In this document: piece by piece, positions 34,780-46,499 of the stretch
Numbering within the stretch: position 1 is the stretch's first letter
Layout: each line of letters begins with the position of its first letter
Source: Nilaparvata lugens
Taxonomy: Eukaryota; Arthropoda; Insecta; Hemiptera; Delphacidae
Assembly (NCBI RefSeq): GCF_014356525.2
Contig: NC_052510.1
Span: 17,775,999-17,839,998 of the forward strand
Direction: 5' to 3'
Length of the DNA stretch: 64,000 nucleotides
Position numbers and translations under genes: made by a program
The notes under the pieces: generated by a model
The model's input: the letters and a program-made list of their open reading frames with translations, nothing else
The model's database searches: none
What the model was told of the DNA's origin: nothing

Positions 34780-35220
34780 TCTGTCACAATCAATCTGCTG
34801 AGTTTAAGCGAATCTGCAACTGATGCAGCAGCGATTTCATCCACGATATCGTCTGAGAAGTTGTCGAGTGAATCGATGCAGAATCGTCAACAGTTCGACA
34901 CCCAAATCGAGTGCTGCAGTAGTTTTGGTGACGGTGAGATGGGTGAAGGGGGTCGTAGACCCTTGCCAGATGTGACACAAGACTCTTGTACATTTCAAAC
35001 TCATACAAACAGCTGTTAGCGCACCCCTCTTAATTAACACTATTGCGAAATTAATTTATGACGGACAGCAGATGACGCTGCGGTGTGAAGTGATGTGATT
35101 TGTGCCGGCGCCATGACACTTTGCGTTGGTCAATTATTTGTACTGCCACCAGAAGGAGGCATGCTTTTATTGGCGAAGAGATCCTTTTGGATGTTCTGCC
35201 TTGCCGTATTACCCAATGTT
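34780..35220. promoter_or_regulatory. Candidate conserved regulatory island
   Basis: A 440-bp GC-richer stretch includes an E-box (CAGCTGTT), TAAT cores (TCTTAATTAACAC, GAAATTAATTTATGACGG) and GCCGGCGCCATGACAC. Minus-strand ORFs of about 70 residues (34790-35008 and 34837-35040) overlap in two frames with no domain, which argues against coding. Confidence 0.3.
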
Positions 35221-36189
35221 ACTGGAAGTCACCGAATTTATTCTATATATTTTTGTACTAAGAGCATGTAGGAGGATACTCTATCAGTGACTACAATTCA
35301 TATTGCAGTGTCCTTCTCCTGGAGCTTGTTCTACAGAAGATTAGTGTAGGAAATATATAATCATAACTATATAGTCTCAAACGTCTATGTGATTTCAAAT
35401 CCCAGAGAAACACTCCTTACACTGGACATATATGAAATTATTTGAGAATTACAGCAAATTAGTTGGAAATTCACAAATCTAATGTCGAAGTGTGTATGGG
35501 AGGAAGAGTTGGTTTTCCATAGTACAACACCTGTAAATAATATTTGCCTCATATTTATTTCAATTCATTCAGTTGGTCTACCCAGTGAAGTTATCAGGAT
35601 CGAAATTGATTAGAGGAAATGTTATTTCAATGAATAATTAACATATGAATGAAAAAAGAAAGTGTGTAAAAATATTTCCCACTCTGTAGGGGAAAACAGA
35701 CTCCCACTCTCAAGTCATTGTTTATATTATTGTACAAACACAGCTTGAAGGAAAAGTTAACTTTCATCTCAAGTCTTTATTCAAGTTCCATCCAATTTAC
35801 TCAATGAAGTCTTCTTTCAATGAACTCTGTTATTCCTTACAAATTGTTTCCTTTATTGTACACGATGAAATTGCGGGAATAAGTTTCTCCTAGAATGAAT
35901 CATTTTGTAACAAAGAACTAAATCACAGCTAAAATAGTATTTTGTCATTTTTTTCAAATTACACTTGTTTATTTATTTCTACTGTTAATTGCGCATTATC
36001 TTATCTTAGAGCTCTAAAGAAACACTCAGAAACTAACAAATAAATAACTGTATAATTGAAAACGTCTTATCCATCTCCAATTTATTGAGAGGCCAGTGCT
36101 ACAGACCCATAAACCAGTGAATGCTGAACTCAATGTTATCAGTTTCGGCTGAATACATATTTGCTCAGGTGAAGAGAATCGTACTTCTT
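35221..36189. other. AT-rich non-coding DNA
   Basis: Nothing recognisable was seen. Confidence 0.4.
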
Positions 36190-36665
36190 CGAGGAGAAAG
36201 TTACACGATCTATAAACGACGCGATCTGTGACGTCTAGCTATCTATCTCGGCTGCTTTATCCATCGCAGATATCTATCTGTCAATGCAGAAGCGTTAGCG
36301 CAAAGGGATCACGAAAGGTGCTCCCTGGAGACGAAAGCGGATCCAGCATCAACGATGCTTCTCGATCTCACACTCTCTCACACTCCCTCATACTGTTCCT
36401 CACACTCTCTTTCTCTTTCAGTCTCCATCTCTAATTCGCTCACTCTCACCCACACACTCACTCCCTCTCACTTCCAAAACTCTCTCTCTAGCGTTCTATC
36501 TCCGTTCACAGAAGTTCTCCCAGAGGAGGAGAGTGGAAGGCTTATCTCTGTCCTATGCAATAATCCCTGGAGCACCATCCAACTGCATCAGAGCCTGCCC
36601 AACCCCTGTGCATTTGCCTCTGCTGCAAGAGCTGCTGAATTTTCTCTCTCTTTATTTGCCGAATA
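36190..36665. promoter_or_regulatory. CT-rich island, possible GAGA-type regulatory DNA
   Basis: After GC-richer sequence (36,210-36,360) comes a dense run of CTCTC/CACTC words (36,365-36,510), the complement of GAGA-factor/CLAMP sites often found at insect promoters. Two overlapping ORFs (36228-36434 and 36355-36666) are Ser/Leu-rich by-products of the CT tract. Exon status cannot be excluded for 36,510-36,660, but no domain is seen. Confidence 0.3.
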
Positions 36666-37889
36666 AACGCTAACTTGGCTGTTTTTAAAATTTTCGTTCA
36701 TTCTGTTTTGCTCCCTTGATATAAAAACAGGGATAGAATTTCTGTGAAAATTCATCGAAATTACTATTTTTCAACAGTAATGTTGTGCAGAACTATGCAC
36801 TCGTTGCCTTGGGGAAATATATTGAATTTCCCCATCCATTTACCTCTGTAACTCCAACACTGTTAAATCCAATTTAAGACTTTTGGAAGTTCAATTTTGA
36901 AAATAAATAGATTGGGAGTTGAGTATAGAATACTTGTTGTCATTGACAATTATAATTAATATTGTAGATGACAAATTATTTCGAAGCTTTATAATAAAAA
37001 TTATGAATAAGTAAGTACTCCCATGTCCCGTGCATGAATTGTAGCTCCATTAACAAGTTTTATTAGAGCCAAATCCCAACAACAAAGTATTCTCAACCTA
37101 AGCTACAATTATTGTAATTGTTGCTATTGTTATAATTCTATGTTATAGTGATTAGTATCTTCGACCTGAAATCTCCTACTTACTCATTTACTCCTCAGCT
37201 CCACAGGTCTTAACAACCCTTAGCCTCTCTCACAGAGCCTCTCCATCTGTCTCAATCATTGACCTGCCTACTCCAGTTACGATCTCCAACCGTCTTTAGA
37301 TCGCGTTCCACATATTTCTCCCACCTCTTTGAATCAAAAAGTCAAACATTAAAAAGTCAATTACTTATTATATCAAAAGTTATCGTTTCATATTATTATG
37401 TTTAATAGTTAACAGATTCTCTACTCGTGAAGCGTTTCAGGAAGTTTGATTTGTTGTATTATCAGCAATTTCAACGCATTGTGTTTTTAACAACCAGTTG
37501 ATCAATGGCACTACGCTTCTACTCTCTTGATCAATCGAAAGGATTGATCATGTAGTAAATTATGTATTATTCATATTTCTACTGGTGTTTCGATCACGGT
37601 GCTCAGTGATTCCATAAGAGGATGCTATAGTGATTACCAATCCTATGGAAGAATACTCGTTCTTGAATGAATGTTAATCTTACTATCTTCTACTCCTTCT
37701 CATGAATATCTTTGACCTACAATACGAAATGGATTTTAGAACCATTCTATCGACAGGAGGTATTGTCCTTGAAAGTACGTCGACCTACAATGAACCCCAA
37801 TCATATGTTTCCAAATTTTCTTCATGTGAAAAATTTTCGGAGCGACTTTCCTCAATCGATTTGAACAGCAATAAAGTATTCGGGCAGAG
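36666..37889. other. AT-rich non-coding DNA
   Basis: No gene recognised. The 95-residue ORF at 37702-37989 runs into the next island and shows no family pattern. Confidence 0.4.
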
Positions 37890-38100
37890 TCATTGTCCCA
37901 TAAAATCTGTGCGCTGCCGAGCCATAACTCTCATGAGTGATTATGAAATTCTAGCGTTTTATTACGCAGCAGGCACGTCGCTGCAATAAAAATGTGATCC
38001 TTCGCAGCTTTTTAATTAATTCGGCCGTGAATTACAACGAGTTATAAAGAAATCATGTAATTGCGTGTCGCGTTATTAAACCGCCCTAATTCTGATTGTA
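37890..38100. promoter_or_regulatory. Candidate ultraconserved-type homeodomain site cluster
   Basis: About 200 bp of very high complexity with closely packed posterior-Hox/Cdx words (CCCATAAAATCTG, GCGTTTTATTACGC, GCAATAAAAATG, CGCGTTATTAAACC) and a TAATTAATT palindrome (TTTTTAATTAATTCGG), plus GTAATTG. The density of such sites exceeds every other stretch in the window. No coding frame crosses it. Strongest regulatory candidate here, still inference. Confidence 0.4.
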
Positions 38101-39580
38101 AACTCAGCAGTGAACAAGATGTAAAATCAAGAAGGTTGAGTTTATTCCAGATTGTTGAGCATTTGTTGCTTAGTTGAATATTATTATTACAGAATTTCAT
38201 TTTTGCAACATTCTCATTTTTCAAGATGATGATGCTTACTTCAGTTTGAAACTCTTGCAAACCATTCAGAACCCACTCAGGGGGCTCTTTTTCCCTCGAA
38301 ATTATATAAATAAGCATAGTCCTATTAATTTTCAAAATAATCAACTGATACCATTTCACCCGTACATAGTTATATTAATATTAGAGACCTGATTTATTCC
38401 TGCTGTATTTACAAAATATTATTATCTATAGATATTGATTTCAAAGACCATTCTCTTTGCAAAACAAGATAATACTGAACTAGTAAATGACCTATAGATT
38501 AGAATGAAACGTCGCATGAAAGATTTGAACAATTAGCTTCACTCAATTTCCCAATAGGAAGGAAAATAGTCCCAAATTCAGTTGAGAGCAACATGGACAT
38601 GGAGAATTATGACTTAAATTCATCGACGCATAAAAGGCGTTTTTGATGATACCAAGATGCAAAATCCTATTCCATCAGAATCCGCTAAAATCCGCCGAAA
38701 GCAATAGTCCGTAACTCCATGCTGACCTATACCAACCGCATAGGAATAATTTACTTGAATCAACAGACTGATATACCAATCAACTTATGTCAGTGCACAT
38801 TAAATTGAAAATTGTTCTCGCCCTGTATAACCTTGCATCTGCCAACGACAGAAGCTTATTCACAGTAGTACAGTAAATATACTTGACTCGAATTATATTT
38901 CCTCTCATCTCGAAAACTCGATATTTATAATGCAAAAAATCACTGAAACTCATCATACTCATCATCGTACGACTCATATTTTGGAAAATGATCATTTCGG
39001 TATTCTGCAATAAGAACCTTCCACATTCATCATAAAGCATTATTCCAGTTTATGATGACGTTATGAACATTCAATCTCGGATTAAGTGTTCACGAGAGTA
39101 TGAACCCGAATGTTTATGAGTGATTGAAGCGGTTCAGACACATATGAGAGGTGAATTAAGATAGGGAAACGACTGTAATGCTCATTCTGACGGATACAGA
39201 GTAAAGTACAGAGTGACTGTTGTGTGTTGTGGGGAGGGGGGGGGTTCCAGTGCGTTTGCTGGCTCACTCAGATATCGAGGCCGATATAACTTCCATACTG
39301 TTGAGCCCAAAGTCGGTATGGAGATTCAGAAAAGGGCTCTGAGGATCTCGACGACCTTTTTACTCTCAATATGGAATATAAAAAGGGTTGAATGGGCGCT
39401 GGAAAGAATCTTACCATGCCAGTTGCTATAAACACGACATAACAATATAGAGAGGATAAGGGAAATGTTCTTTTTATTCGCGGATATGGTGGCTTAGCTT
39501 TAATGGGTCGGATCGGGTCGACTGTCGCAAAGCGTCGAGTTATTCGATTTCACGTGGATTAGATCTCTCGTTGCGGAAAA
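38101..39580. other. Non-coding DNA
   Basis: No gene was recognised. A G-run (GGGGAGGGGGGGGG) lies at about 39,230-39,245. Confidence 0.4.
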
Positions 39581-39587
39581 AGAAGTC

Positions 39588-39655
39588 CTCCTCCTCTTTC
39601 TGCTCCTCCACCTCCTCTTCCTCCTCCTCCTCTTCATCCGATTCCTCCTCAAAAG
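39588..39655. repeat. TCC/CCT low-complexity tract
   Basis: Imperfect (TCC)n, for example CCTCCACCTCCTCTTCC, followed by TCTTCATCCGATTCC. Simple repeat. Confidence 0.7.
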
Positions 39656-40309
39656 AGCACCCATTACATGTGAGAATCGTATTACCGGTCCGCTCTATGT
39701 ATGATAGAGCCAAGATTTATGAAATAACTTTCAACTTGTGATTTGATCGCGAAAGCTTTCAAGCTTATAGAGGTAATGTTGATGCTCAAGTTGTTTTCGC
39801 GATAAGCGTTCAAGTCGTCTGGAAAGATTTTTACAGCCGTATTGAGACTGATTCGAGTGTTTGGGAGGAATGATGTAAGTCGATGTGGGAAATTTTGTTT
39901 TAGGAAGTGATAGAGTAGAGGATTAGCATGGAAATGGGTGTTATTGTGGTTGTAGTGATTTGAAATAACTGCATAAATAGAAGATGGAGGATAAGGAAAT
40001 AAATTGGTATAATAATGTTATATTTAGATGTGATAGATATCATTCATGAGGGGCCGGATGTAGTATTTGAGAATGATTTGTTTTATTCTGGAAAATATTG
40101 ATTTCATAGGGTGAATAGTAGGCCCAAATCCTGACTTCAGGATGCTTTCTATGAATTCATTCGTGGAATGGTTGGATACCCCTTAATAATAATATAAATA
40201 TAAAAGTAACATGCAGTATACTATCCTTGGGTGTACAGTACCATTTACTGAAAATTGCAGTACCTCATAGCGAAATTACGGATTCTATTATCGTCAAAGA
40301 ATGTCGTTT
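39656..40309. other. AT-rich non-coding DNA
   Basis: Nothing recognisable was seen. Confidence 0.4.
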
Positions 40310-40700
40310 GAATATCGATGCGAGCTGCTATCCTTTGCTTTCTCAAAGCACTTGAGCTTGAGCGCACATGAGTGCCGATAATCCGGCTTTGATTCAGAGA
40401 AATGGCTGGCTGACTGAAGCTGCCCCCCCCCTCAGCACGACCCGGCTCCGACTTGCATTGATTCCTGGCCAGAATCGCATCGCACTTCTCTGACCATTAG
40501 GTCACATAAATGTTCACCCGGCCGACAGTCATCCAAGTTCCGGCCGCATCTATATCACTGATATCTTTGGCCGCCGGTCAGCCAAGCATCGAAATCAATG
40601 ATGTCGAAATAGGATTGCAAGTCAGGGCTCAGCGGCTCGAAAATGTCTTTATGCCGTCATAAAACAGGCGGATTACTGTTGATTGCGATCGGTATGCTAT
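40310..40700. promoter_or_regulatory. Candidate conserved regulatory island
   Basis: Nearly 400 bp of GC-richer single-copy sequence with K50-type words (GATAATCCGGC, GGCGGATTACTG), a nuclear-receptor half-site (TTAGGTCACAT) and Abd-B/Cdx-type words (CTTTATGCCGTCATAAAAC). Several palindromic GCCGGC/CCGGCC words occur. No ORF of note overlaps. Inference from composition. Confidence 0.35.
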
Positions 40701-42639
40701 GAATCGTAGAAGGCCTACCTTCTATTTCAATAAAGCTTTCCACTAAGGCACTAAGCTCTTTTGATATTGTTATCTGTATTGGAGTATAGATATCATCTGA
40801 TATTATTAAAGAGTATGGGGTATAGGAAGTAAAGAGTATAGTAAAGTATATTCAACCTCTGGCTACTACAATATCACATAATTTCTTCTATTTTGAGGAT
40901 TATAATGATTTGATGATTTCTGTTGGACAAATACTTTCTAGCAACGGAGTTGATTCAATAATAATGTATGAACACGATTGAAATATCTATATAATATTGG
41001 AAAAATTGTTTTTTGAAAAGCTAAAGTGACATAACATACATTCAGATTCGAACAGTATATTTTAAATTGGAAATAATGAGACAGTTCTGGGCATGAGCCT
41101 GTTGTGTCTCTTCTCATGTCAAGTATTTCTACACAAAACCGTGTGAGTCTGATGAATAAATTTGTAATTAAATAATACATTTGATGAATGAATGAATAAA
41201 AATTAATAATAGTATCATAATCTTGTGCAACAGTGCCTACAGTTCCCTCTTCTAAAATTCTTGTAAATCGAGTCAAGTTACAGATTACGGAATTTTGGCA
41301 AGTGATAACATTATTCTTGATCTGAACAGAATTTCATCTAGTTGAATTTATTGCTTTTAGGAATACAAAAGCTATTGATCATTTTCTTTCAAATATTCCC
41401 TGATGCAGGAGTATTCAATCATCATATTGATGCTCGATCAATTATTGTCAACTCACTAGAAAACTGGTTGAAAAAACTTTTACCGAAAATAATGGAAACT
41501 TGCTCGATTGATCTTTTTGAAAAATATCGTAATTTTCAAGTGACAATAATTATCACTGAAAATGATTGGAAGCTCGCTCTATAGCATAGACTGTTATGAG
41601 CGAGCTATATATATGTAACTGTGAGCATTATCATCAATTCTACTCACAAAGTGGATAATTGAATATTGAAAACAATGAAAATATCATGCAATTCATCCGC
41701 TCATTTGCATGATGATTAATAGCAGCCGAGTAGAACGTTTTGCTATTCAAACAACATTTAGAGAGGATGATTTCGTTCAATATCAATTCGTGGAATTGAG
41801 TATTCGCAAATGTGAAATAATTTCAGTACATGATGTTGTCTCTTGTATGTGTTCTCGCTTTTTTCGATAAACAGAGAATATCGACTGAAATATAGAAAAA
41901 TGTTGGATGAACTAATTCACTGTCCGTAATTTAAAGTTCATTTTAGAATCATATACATCCACAGAGCTCAGAGCTACAAATTGATACATACAAATTCCAC
42001 AAGGATGGGAGTTGAACCACAAAGATGACTTGTATAGAAATTGACAAATCCTTGGCCTTGATTGTACCGGGATTGAATCTGGATCGAATATCTGTTGGGT
42101 AGCAAACTCAATAATTACTCACTTTGGTGATTTGATGCATCACCAGAGTCACCCATTTTGAAATAGTGAAAAATCAATCAATATAATTACAAGTAATATA
42201 ACTGAATCCAATCAATTTTCCATTGTTATTTTTGTGCAATGCCATCAACCTAGTTGGCTGAGAACAAGAAGATTCTGACACTAGTGAAATTCCTTCTATT
42301 AGCCGACTTGTACAATAATCATCCAGGAAATGAAATAAATAATAATAATAAATAATAAATAAAATTACATCACGAGTAATATTATTCTGTACTAAATGAA
42401 GGTTCAGTATTTAAAAATTCGATGAGACTAAAATTTGATTTAGCAAGTGAAATAAATTCGCACTGTAACTTCATTTTGTTAAACGGATGGGAATATTTTC
42501 CATATATCTATTTTGTGAGACTCAGTCGACGTTGTTGAAGATATAGATGGATAACTAGTTTAAATTCAATTTATTTGCATGTTTGTTTGTTATGCATATA
42601 TGCACTCCACATAAACAAGTTACGAGTGAAGTAAACAAT
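40701..42639. other. AT-rich non-coding DNA
   Basis: No gene recognised. An (AAT)n microsatellite lies at about 42,330-42,365. Small ORFs (40938-41276 minus, 41342-41584 plus) lack any domain. Confidence 0.4.
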
Positions 42640-43320
42640 GAACAGTGTGTCATTCCTCGAGATGATTGTCGTTGCACGCTAACAGAGATAGGCCCGCAAA
42701 AATGATCGTCAGTAACGAGATGGAATTCAAAGAGAGAAACAGCTGGAGAGAGCCGCTGAATAGGAACGCAGCTTATTGTGAATGAGCGAGCGAAACCTAA
42801 AGGCAAACAGCGGCAGATTTTTGCTTTGAGATCGGAGCCAACTGTGTAGGTAATTTATAATGGAGGAACCGCGGCAGGCTCGGGGCGGTCTTGCTTTTGA
42901 ACTGTTCACTCAGGAGTCAGCAGTCAGCAGTCAGGAGGCAGGAGTCAGGAGGCAGGAGTCGATGTGGTGTGGTCATTGAGAGCGCAGCTAATTTCAGTAG
43001 TTGAACTCCTTTGATACCCGGCTTACATGAACATGTGGAAGGGTATAGGTGAATTCTCTGGGGTTTCACAGACAGGAGCGGCTTGTGACAGACAAGCTTA
43101 TCTGTTGACCCATCTGCCTGAATCATCGTCAAACATCAAGTCGACTTTCGACGTCGAGGAGAAAATCAATAATGTGCTCTCGTCACACATGCAATTTCAG
43201 ATGGAAATTCCGGAATCAAGGCACAATACGCTCTGTCAGCGTCGAGGGAATTTCAACTCTTCCATCATCCTACAAAGTAGAAGCGTGAGGAATTCTCACG
43301 AAAATAAACGAACAAATAGT
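42640..43320. promoter_or_regulatory. GC-richer island, function unclear
   Basis: The stretch is of higher complexity than its surroundings and includes ORFs in several frames on both strands (42555-42806, 42727-42909 and 42917-43132 minus; 43027-43323 plus). The 98-residue plus-strand ORF begins MNMWKGIGEFSG; no domain is recognised. Could be an untranslated exon or enhancer. Confidence 0.25.
42905..42962 (+). repeat. GGAGTCAG/GCAGTCAG minisatellite
   Basis: Alternating 7- and 17-bp units: CAGGAGTCAG, CAGTCAG twice, then AGGAGGCAGGAGTC twice. A short tandem repeat. Confidence 0.7.
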
Positions 43321-44569
43321 TAGTTACTTCGCATCATTGAACAAGGATGATTTTCCTGGAGCGTGAGGGATAATGAATTAAGGATGGAAAATAACGTTCA
43401 AATTTTCAGTTTTCCAGCTCGGGCAGGGTTAAGTTTTCTCAATATATTCAATTTGCTTTCATTGATGATTCAGTCTCTGTGATTCAGACTTAAAATAATG
43501 ATTCATAACTTGCTTGTACTTATTTCAGAAATGTACATTGTTTCCATTTGCTTTTGTCACACATAAACGGTTTCGGTTTGTAACTTTTTAGAAATGTAAG
43601 CCATGCTGGAAGTTTCATCTTGAAAAGGTTCATGAAGATGAAAGGTTGAGCTTGTGGTATAATTGTGATCGCTTCATGATCATGGAAAATATGATTTCTC
43701 AATTCACGCCTACGAATAATGAATAATATTTTTTATCATCATTGATAGTTTTATTCATCGAGCTTAGTCTTTATCAATTAAATATACAAGCAAAACCGTC
43801 ATAACAGCCGTCACAAACGTCACTTCGACCTACGACAAGCATTTTTATCATTGATATAAGTTGTTTTTAATTATTGTTGATTATTGCTGATCACTTCATT
43901 CTATTGAAATATAGATTACCTTCCATGATTGACCTTCTATTCTTCATGGTAGCCATTTTTCCAAAGCCTCATTAACGTTTTATTCTGTGCCTCTTTTTTT
44001 GTGAACAATAAGATCAAATCTGATCATCGCCAGAATTTTAAAATTGAAAACGTGTTAAATTGAAGTAAATTGTCTATTGCGGTTATTAGGATACAGTGTA
44101 AGTCATTTCTGATGTCATAGGGATTATTATTGATATAATTAGTTCGATAAAAGCGTCAGTTACAGTACGTTGGAAATGTTGGTGCTGGAAAAAGAATAGG
44201 GAGTAAAAATCAACGGATCAGCTTGATTGTTATAAGATTATTTTCTAACCAACAAAGCCGAAACTCTAATTAATGAAATAGATGGCAATGGAGTCAGCGG
44301 TACTTGAACTTCAATTGAACCGTTGAACCCCGAACTGAAAATAAAAAAATGATAGGCGTTGAATTATGAGTCACAGAAAAGTTATAATAATAGATGAGAG
44401 GCGCCGAATTCAAGTGAAGTTATCAAAGCATTCGATTGCTATCATTAAGTTCATTGCAAATTTCATCAACATCCAGCGAAATGTTGAACACGTTCTGTTC
44501 TATTCCAATATCTTATAATTGGTATGATCATGCCAGGTGTGATGTAATATACCGGTGATGAGATATGAA
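43321..44569. other. AT-rich non-coding DNA
   Basis: Nothing recognisable was seen. Confidence 0.4.
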
Positions 44570-45004
44570 CGTTTGACAAATTCAAAGCTCAGTCTCGCAC
44601 CTCACTTGTCAATTACAAAACCCATTCAACGTTGAAGGGAATCACCTCATTGCGAAATTCGTGCACTCCAGAAGATGATTTTCTCGCACTCAAACCCTCT
44701 CTCTCTCAAGTTCACAAGTGCCCAAATCTCGGTCTTTGTCACGCTTAGCCTCTCGCTTGCTCTCCTTATCTAACTTTCTGGCAATGTAGTCGAGCAGAGG
44801 AGCAGATCGTTGATTATGCATTCAGATGGTAATTGTGAAAATGGGGTATCGATTATCGGGAAAACTCATTCTGTCAGTTACTCCGTCCCGTTTTCCACAT
44901 TTTCGTCATCAATAATTCTTCTTAGTTACTCTTACTCCTGTCCCTACCCCTACTGATACATATTATCTTATTTTTACTATTTCTTATTTTCGTCTTCTTC
45001 TTCT
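44570..45004. other. Non-coding DNA ahead of the ORF1 element
   Basis: 44,590-44,770 is somewhat GC-richer with CTTGTCAATTAC and CT-rich words and could be regulatory. From 44,960 it grades into pyrimidine-rich sequence (TTTCGTCTTCTTCTTC) that leads into the retrotransposon 5' region. Confidence 0.3.
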
Positions 45005-45387
45005 TTCCTTAACATCTTAAATCTCATCTCCTTTATCGACCAGTGGTTCTTCTTCAACTGCTTCTAAAGTTATTTCCCTTCTTTCTCTATTCTCTCTAAC
45101 TCTCTCTCACTCTCTCTCTCATTCTCTCTCCCCTCTCTCTCTTGGTTATGTCGAGTGAGTAAACGTGTGTCAGTTCGGCTCCGTCATCTAACAGATATTT
45201 CGTAGGGTTATACAGTTCAATTCACTTCAAATTATACATCTTGTTATTCAGTTTCTCGAGCTCAATTCAATAGTGAAATTATATTTTTGATTAACTCACA
45301 CTCTTTTTATTTATCTTGAAAAAACATTCCTAATTCTTCAGTCTACCTTCTCGCCTGTAAAAGTGTAAATCCACCTAACGGTACACG
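45005..45387 (+). other. 5' untranslated region of the ORF1-bearing element
   Basis: A ~110-bp stretch starting TTTCCTTAACATCTTAAATC, with CTCCTTTATCGACCAGTGG and CTTCAACTGCTTCTAAAG, is followed by a CT-rich run. The same stretch recurs at 60,806 and 60,997. It lies directly before ORF1 on the same strand, so it probably marks the 5' end of the non-LTR element. Confidence 0.5.
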
Positions 45388-46065
45388 ATGGGTCGACCGA
45401 ACAGAGGCACGCCGAGGAATGAGGTCAATGCTCCGAAGCCAGCTATTTCTGGAGCATTGTCCGAAGAGACCCTCCTCATTATTCGACAGCAAATCGAAGA
45501 AACTGTGCATCATGCCGTTTCTATGGCAGTGAAATCTATCTTTGAGGAACTTCAGGCATTGAAGGAGGAGAACAAACAGCTGCACGATAGAATTCGTGAG
45601 CTAGAGGTGTCTTGTCACCTGAAGGTAGACGACCTCGAGCAATACGGGCGCCAACATTCAATACGTATTTTTGGGATCCCGGAGAGTGACAAAGAAGACA
45701 CGGACCTGCTGGCGCTTGATGTCTTCAACAAGAAGCTGAACGTGCCCGTGACTCTGGCGGATGTCAACCGCTCGCATCGCGTTGGAAGGCGTCAACCACC
45801 TCAACAAGGGCAAGCTAAACCCAAGGACCGACCCATCATAGTACGACTCTGCAGCTACCGGACCAGGAAGATGATCTTCGACGCTAAGAGGAAGCTGAAG
45901 GGTTCCGGCATCACCATTCGCGAGGATCTGACTGCGGAGCGTCTCAAGATCCTCAACGCTGCGGCCGACCGTTATGGGCATAGGAATGTCTGGTCATCGG
46001 ACGGGAGGATCAAGATCTCTATCGGCGAGGGAGGATCCAAGAGGGTCCCACAGTCGAGAGGATGA
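45388..46065 (+). CDS. Non-LTR retrotransposon ORF1 protein (coiled coil plus RRM-like)
   Basis: A 225-residue intact frame; the ATG has a favourable context (A at -3, G at +4). Residues 48-76 form a charged coiled coil (EELQALKEENKQLHDRIREL). About 82-155 resemble the RRM-like part of retrotransposon ORF1 proteins: DDLEQYGRQHSIRIFGIPES, then NRSHRVGR and RPIIVRL. About 160-205 resemble the C-terminal domain (RKLKGSGITIREDLTAERL, VWSSDGRI). Such proteins bind the element's RNA and chaperone it in the ribonucleoprotein. Codons are GC-richer than the surrounding DNA and there is no stop, so the copy looks young. ORF2-like coding lies on the same strand at 56,851, beyond the nested LTR element. 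A domesticated host gene is a weaker alternative. Confidence 0.8.
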   Translation: MGRPNRGTPRNEVNAPKPAISGALSEETLLIIRQQIEETVHHAVSMAVKSIFEELQALKEENKQLHDRIRELEVSCHLKVDDLEQYGRQHSIRIFGIPESDKEDTDLLALDVFNKKLNVPVTLADVNRSHRVGRRQPPQQGQAKPKDRPIIVRLCSYRTRKMIFDAKRKLKGSGITIREDLTAERLKILNAAADRYGHRNVWSSDGRIKISIGEGGSKRVPQSRG

Positions 46066-46499
46066 CCGACCTTCAAAAATAAAGGTAACTTAAATCATTT
46101 CAGGATTCGATGACTAAGGTGCCCTTCACTACAATAATAGGAAATTCGTATTAATACGGTACATTTCACAGTAGATATACCTTGGCATTCTTCATGAGCT
46201 GGCTTTCTGTTCTATAAATGAATCTTTCCACTGCTATTTATGCAAACTAAAGAGATCCACATTTGTTAATACTGATTAATAATTTATCTTGATATTAATT
46301 CCCAAAACTACGTTCAATGCATCAACTACTATACTCCAGAGGGTACTTAGAGAATCATTATCTCTATTCTGACTAATAATTATTACATCTCTTACCAAAA
46401 TTATTTCCATAATTAATAATTTTCGAAATGCTAAATTTCAAATAAATTGGATGATTAACATACGTTATAGATATGGATGTAATCTATAGGTAAAGATAG
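46066..46499 (+). other. Sequence between ORF1 and the LTR-element insertion
   Basis: AT-rich, non-coding; ends with ATAG (46496-46499), the left copy of the LTR element's target duplication. Confidence 0.5.

Noticed and set aside
36228..36666. Possible coding exon with Ser/Leu-rich ORFs
   Set aside because: Two frames overlap, composition follows the CT tract, no domain or convincing splice context.
45388..46065. Host RNA-binding protein gene
   Set aside because: The pattern of coiled coil plus RRM-like and C-terminal domains is that of retrotransposon ORF1, it is intronless, and repeat-type 5' sequence precedes it; kept as a weak alternative only.
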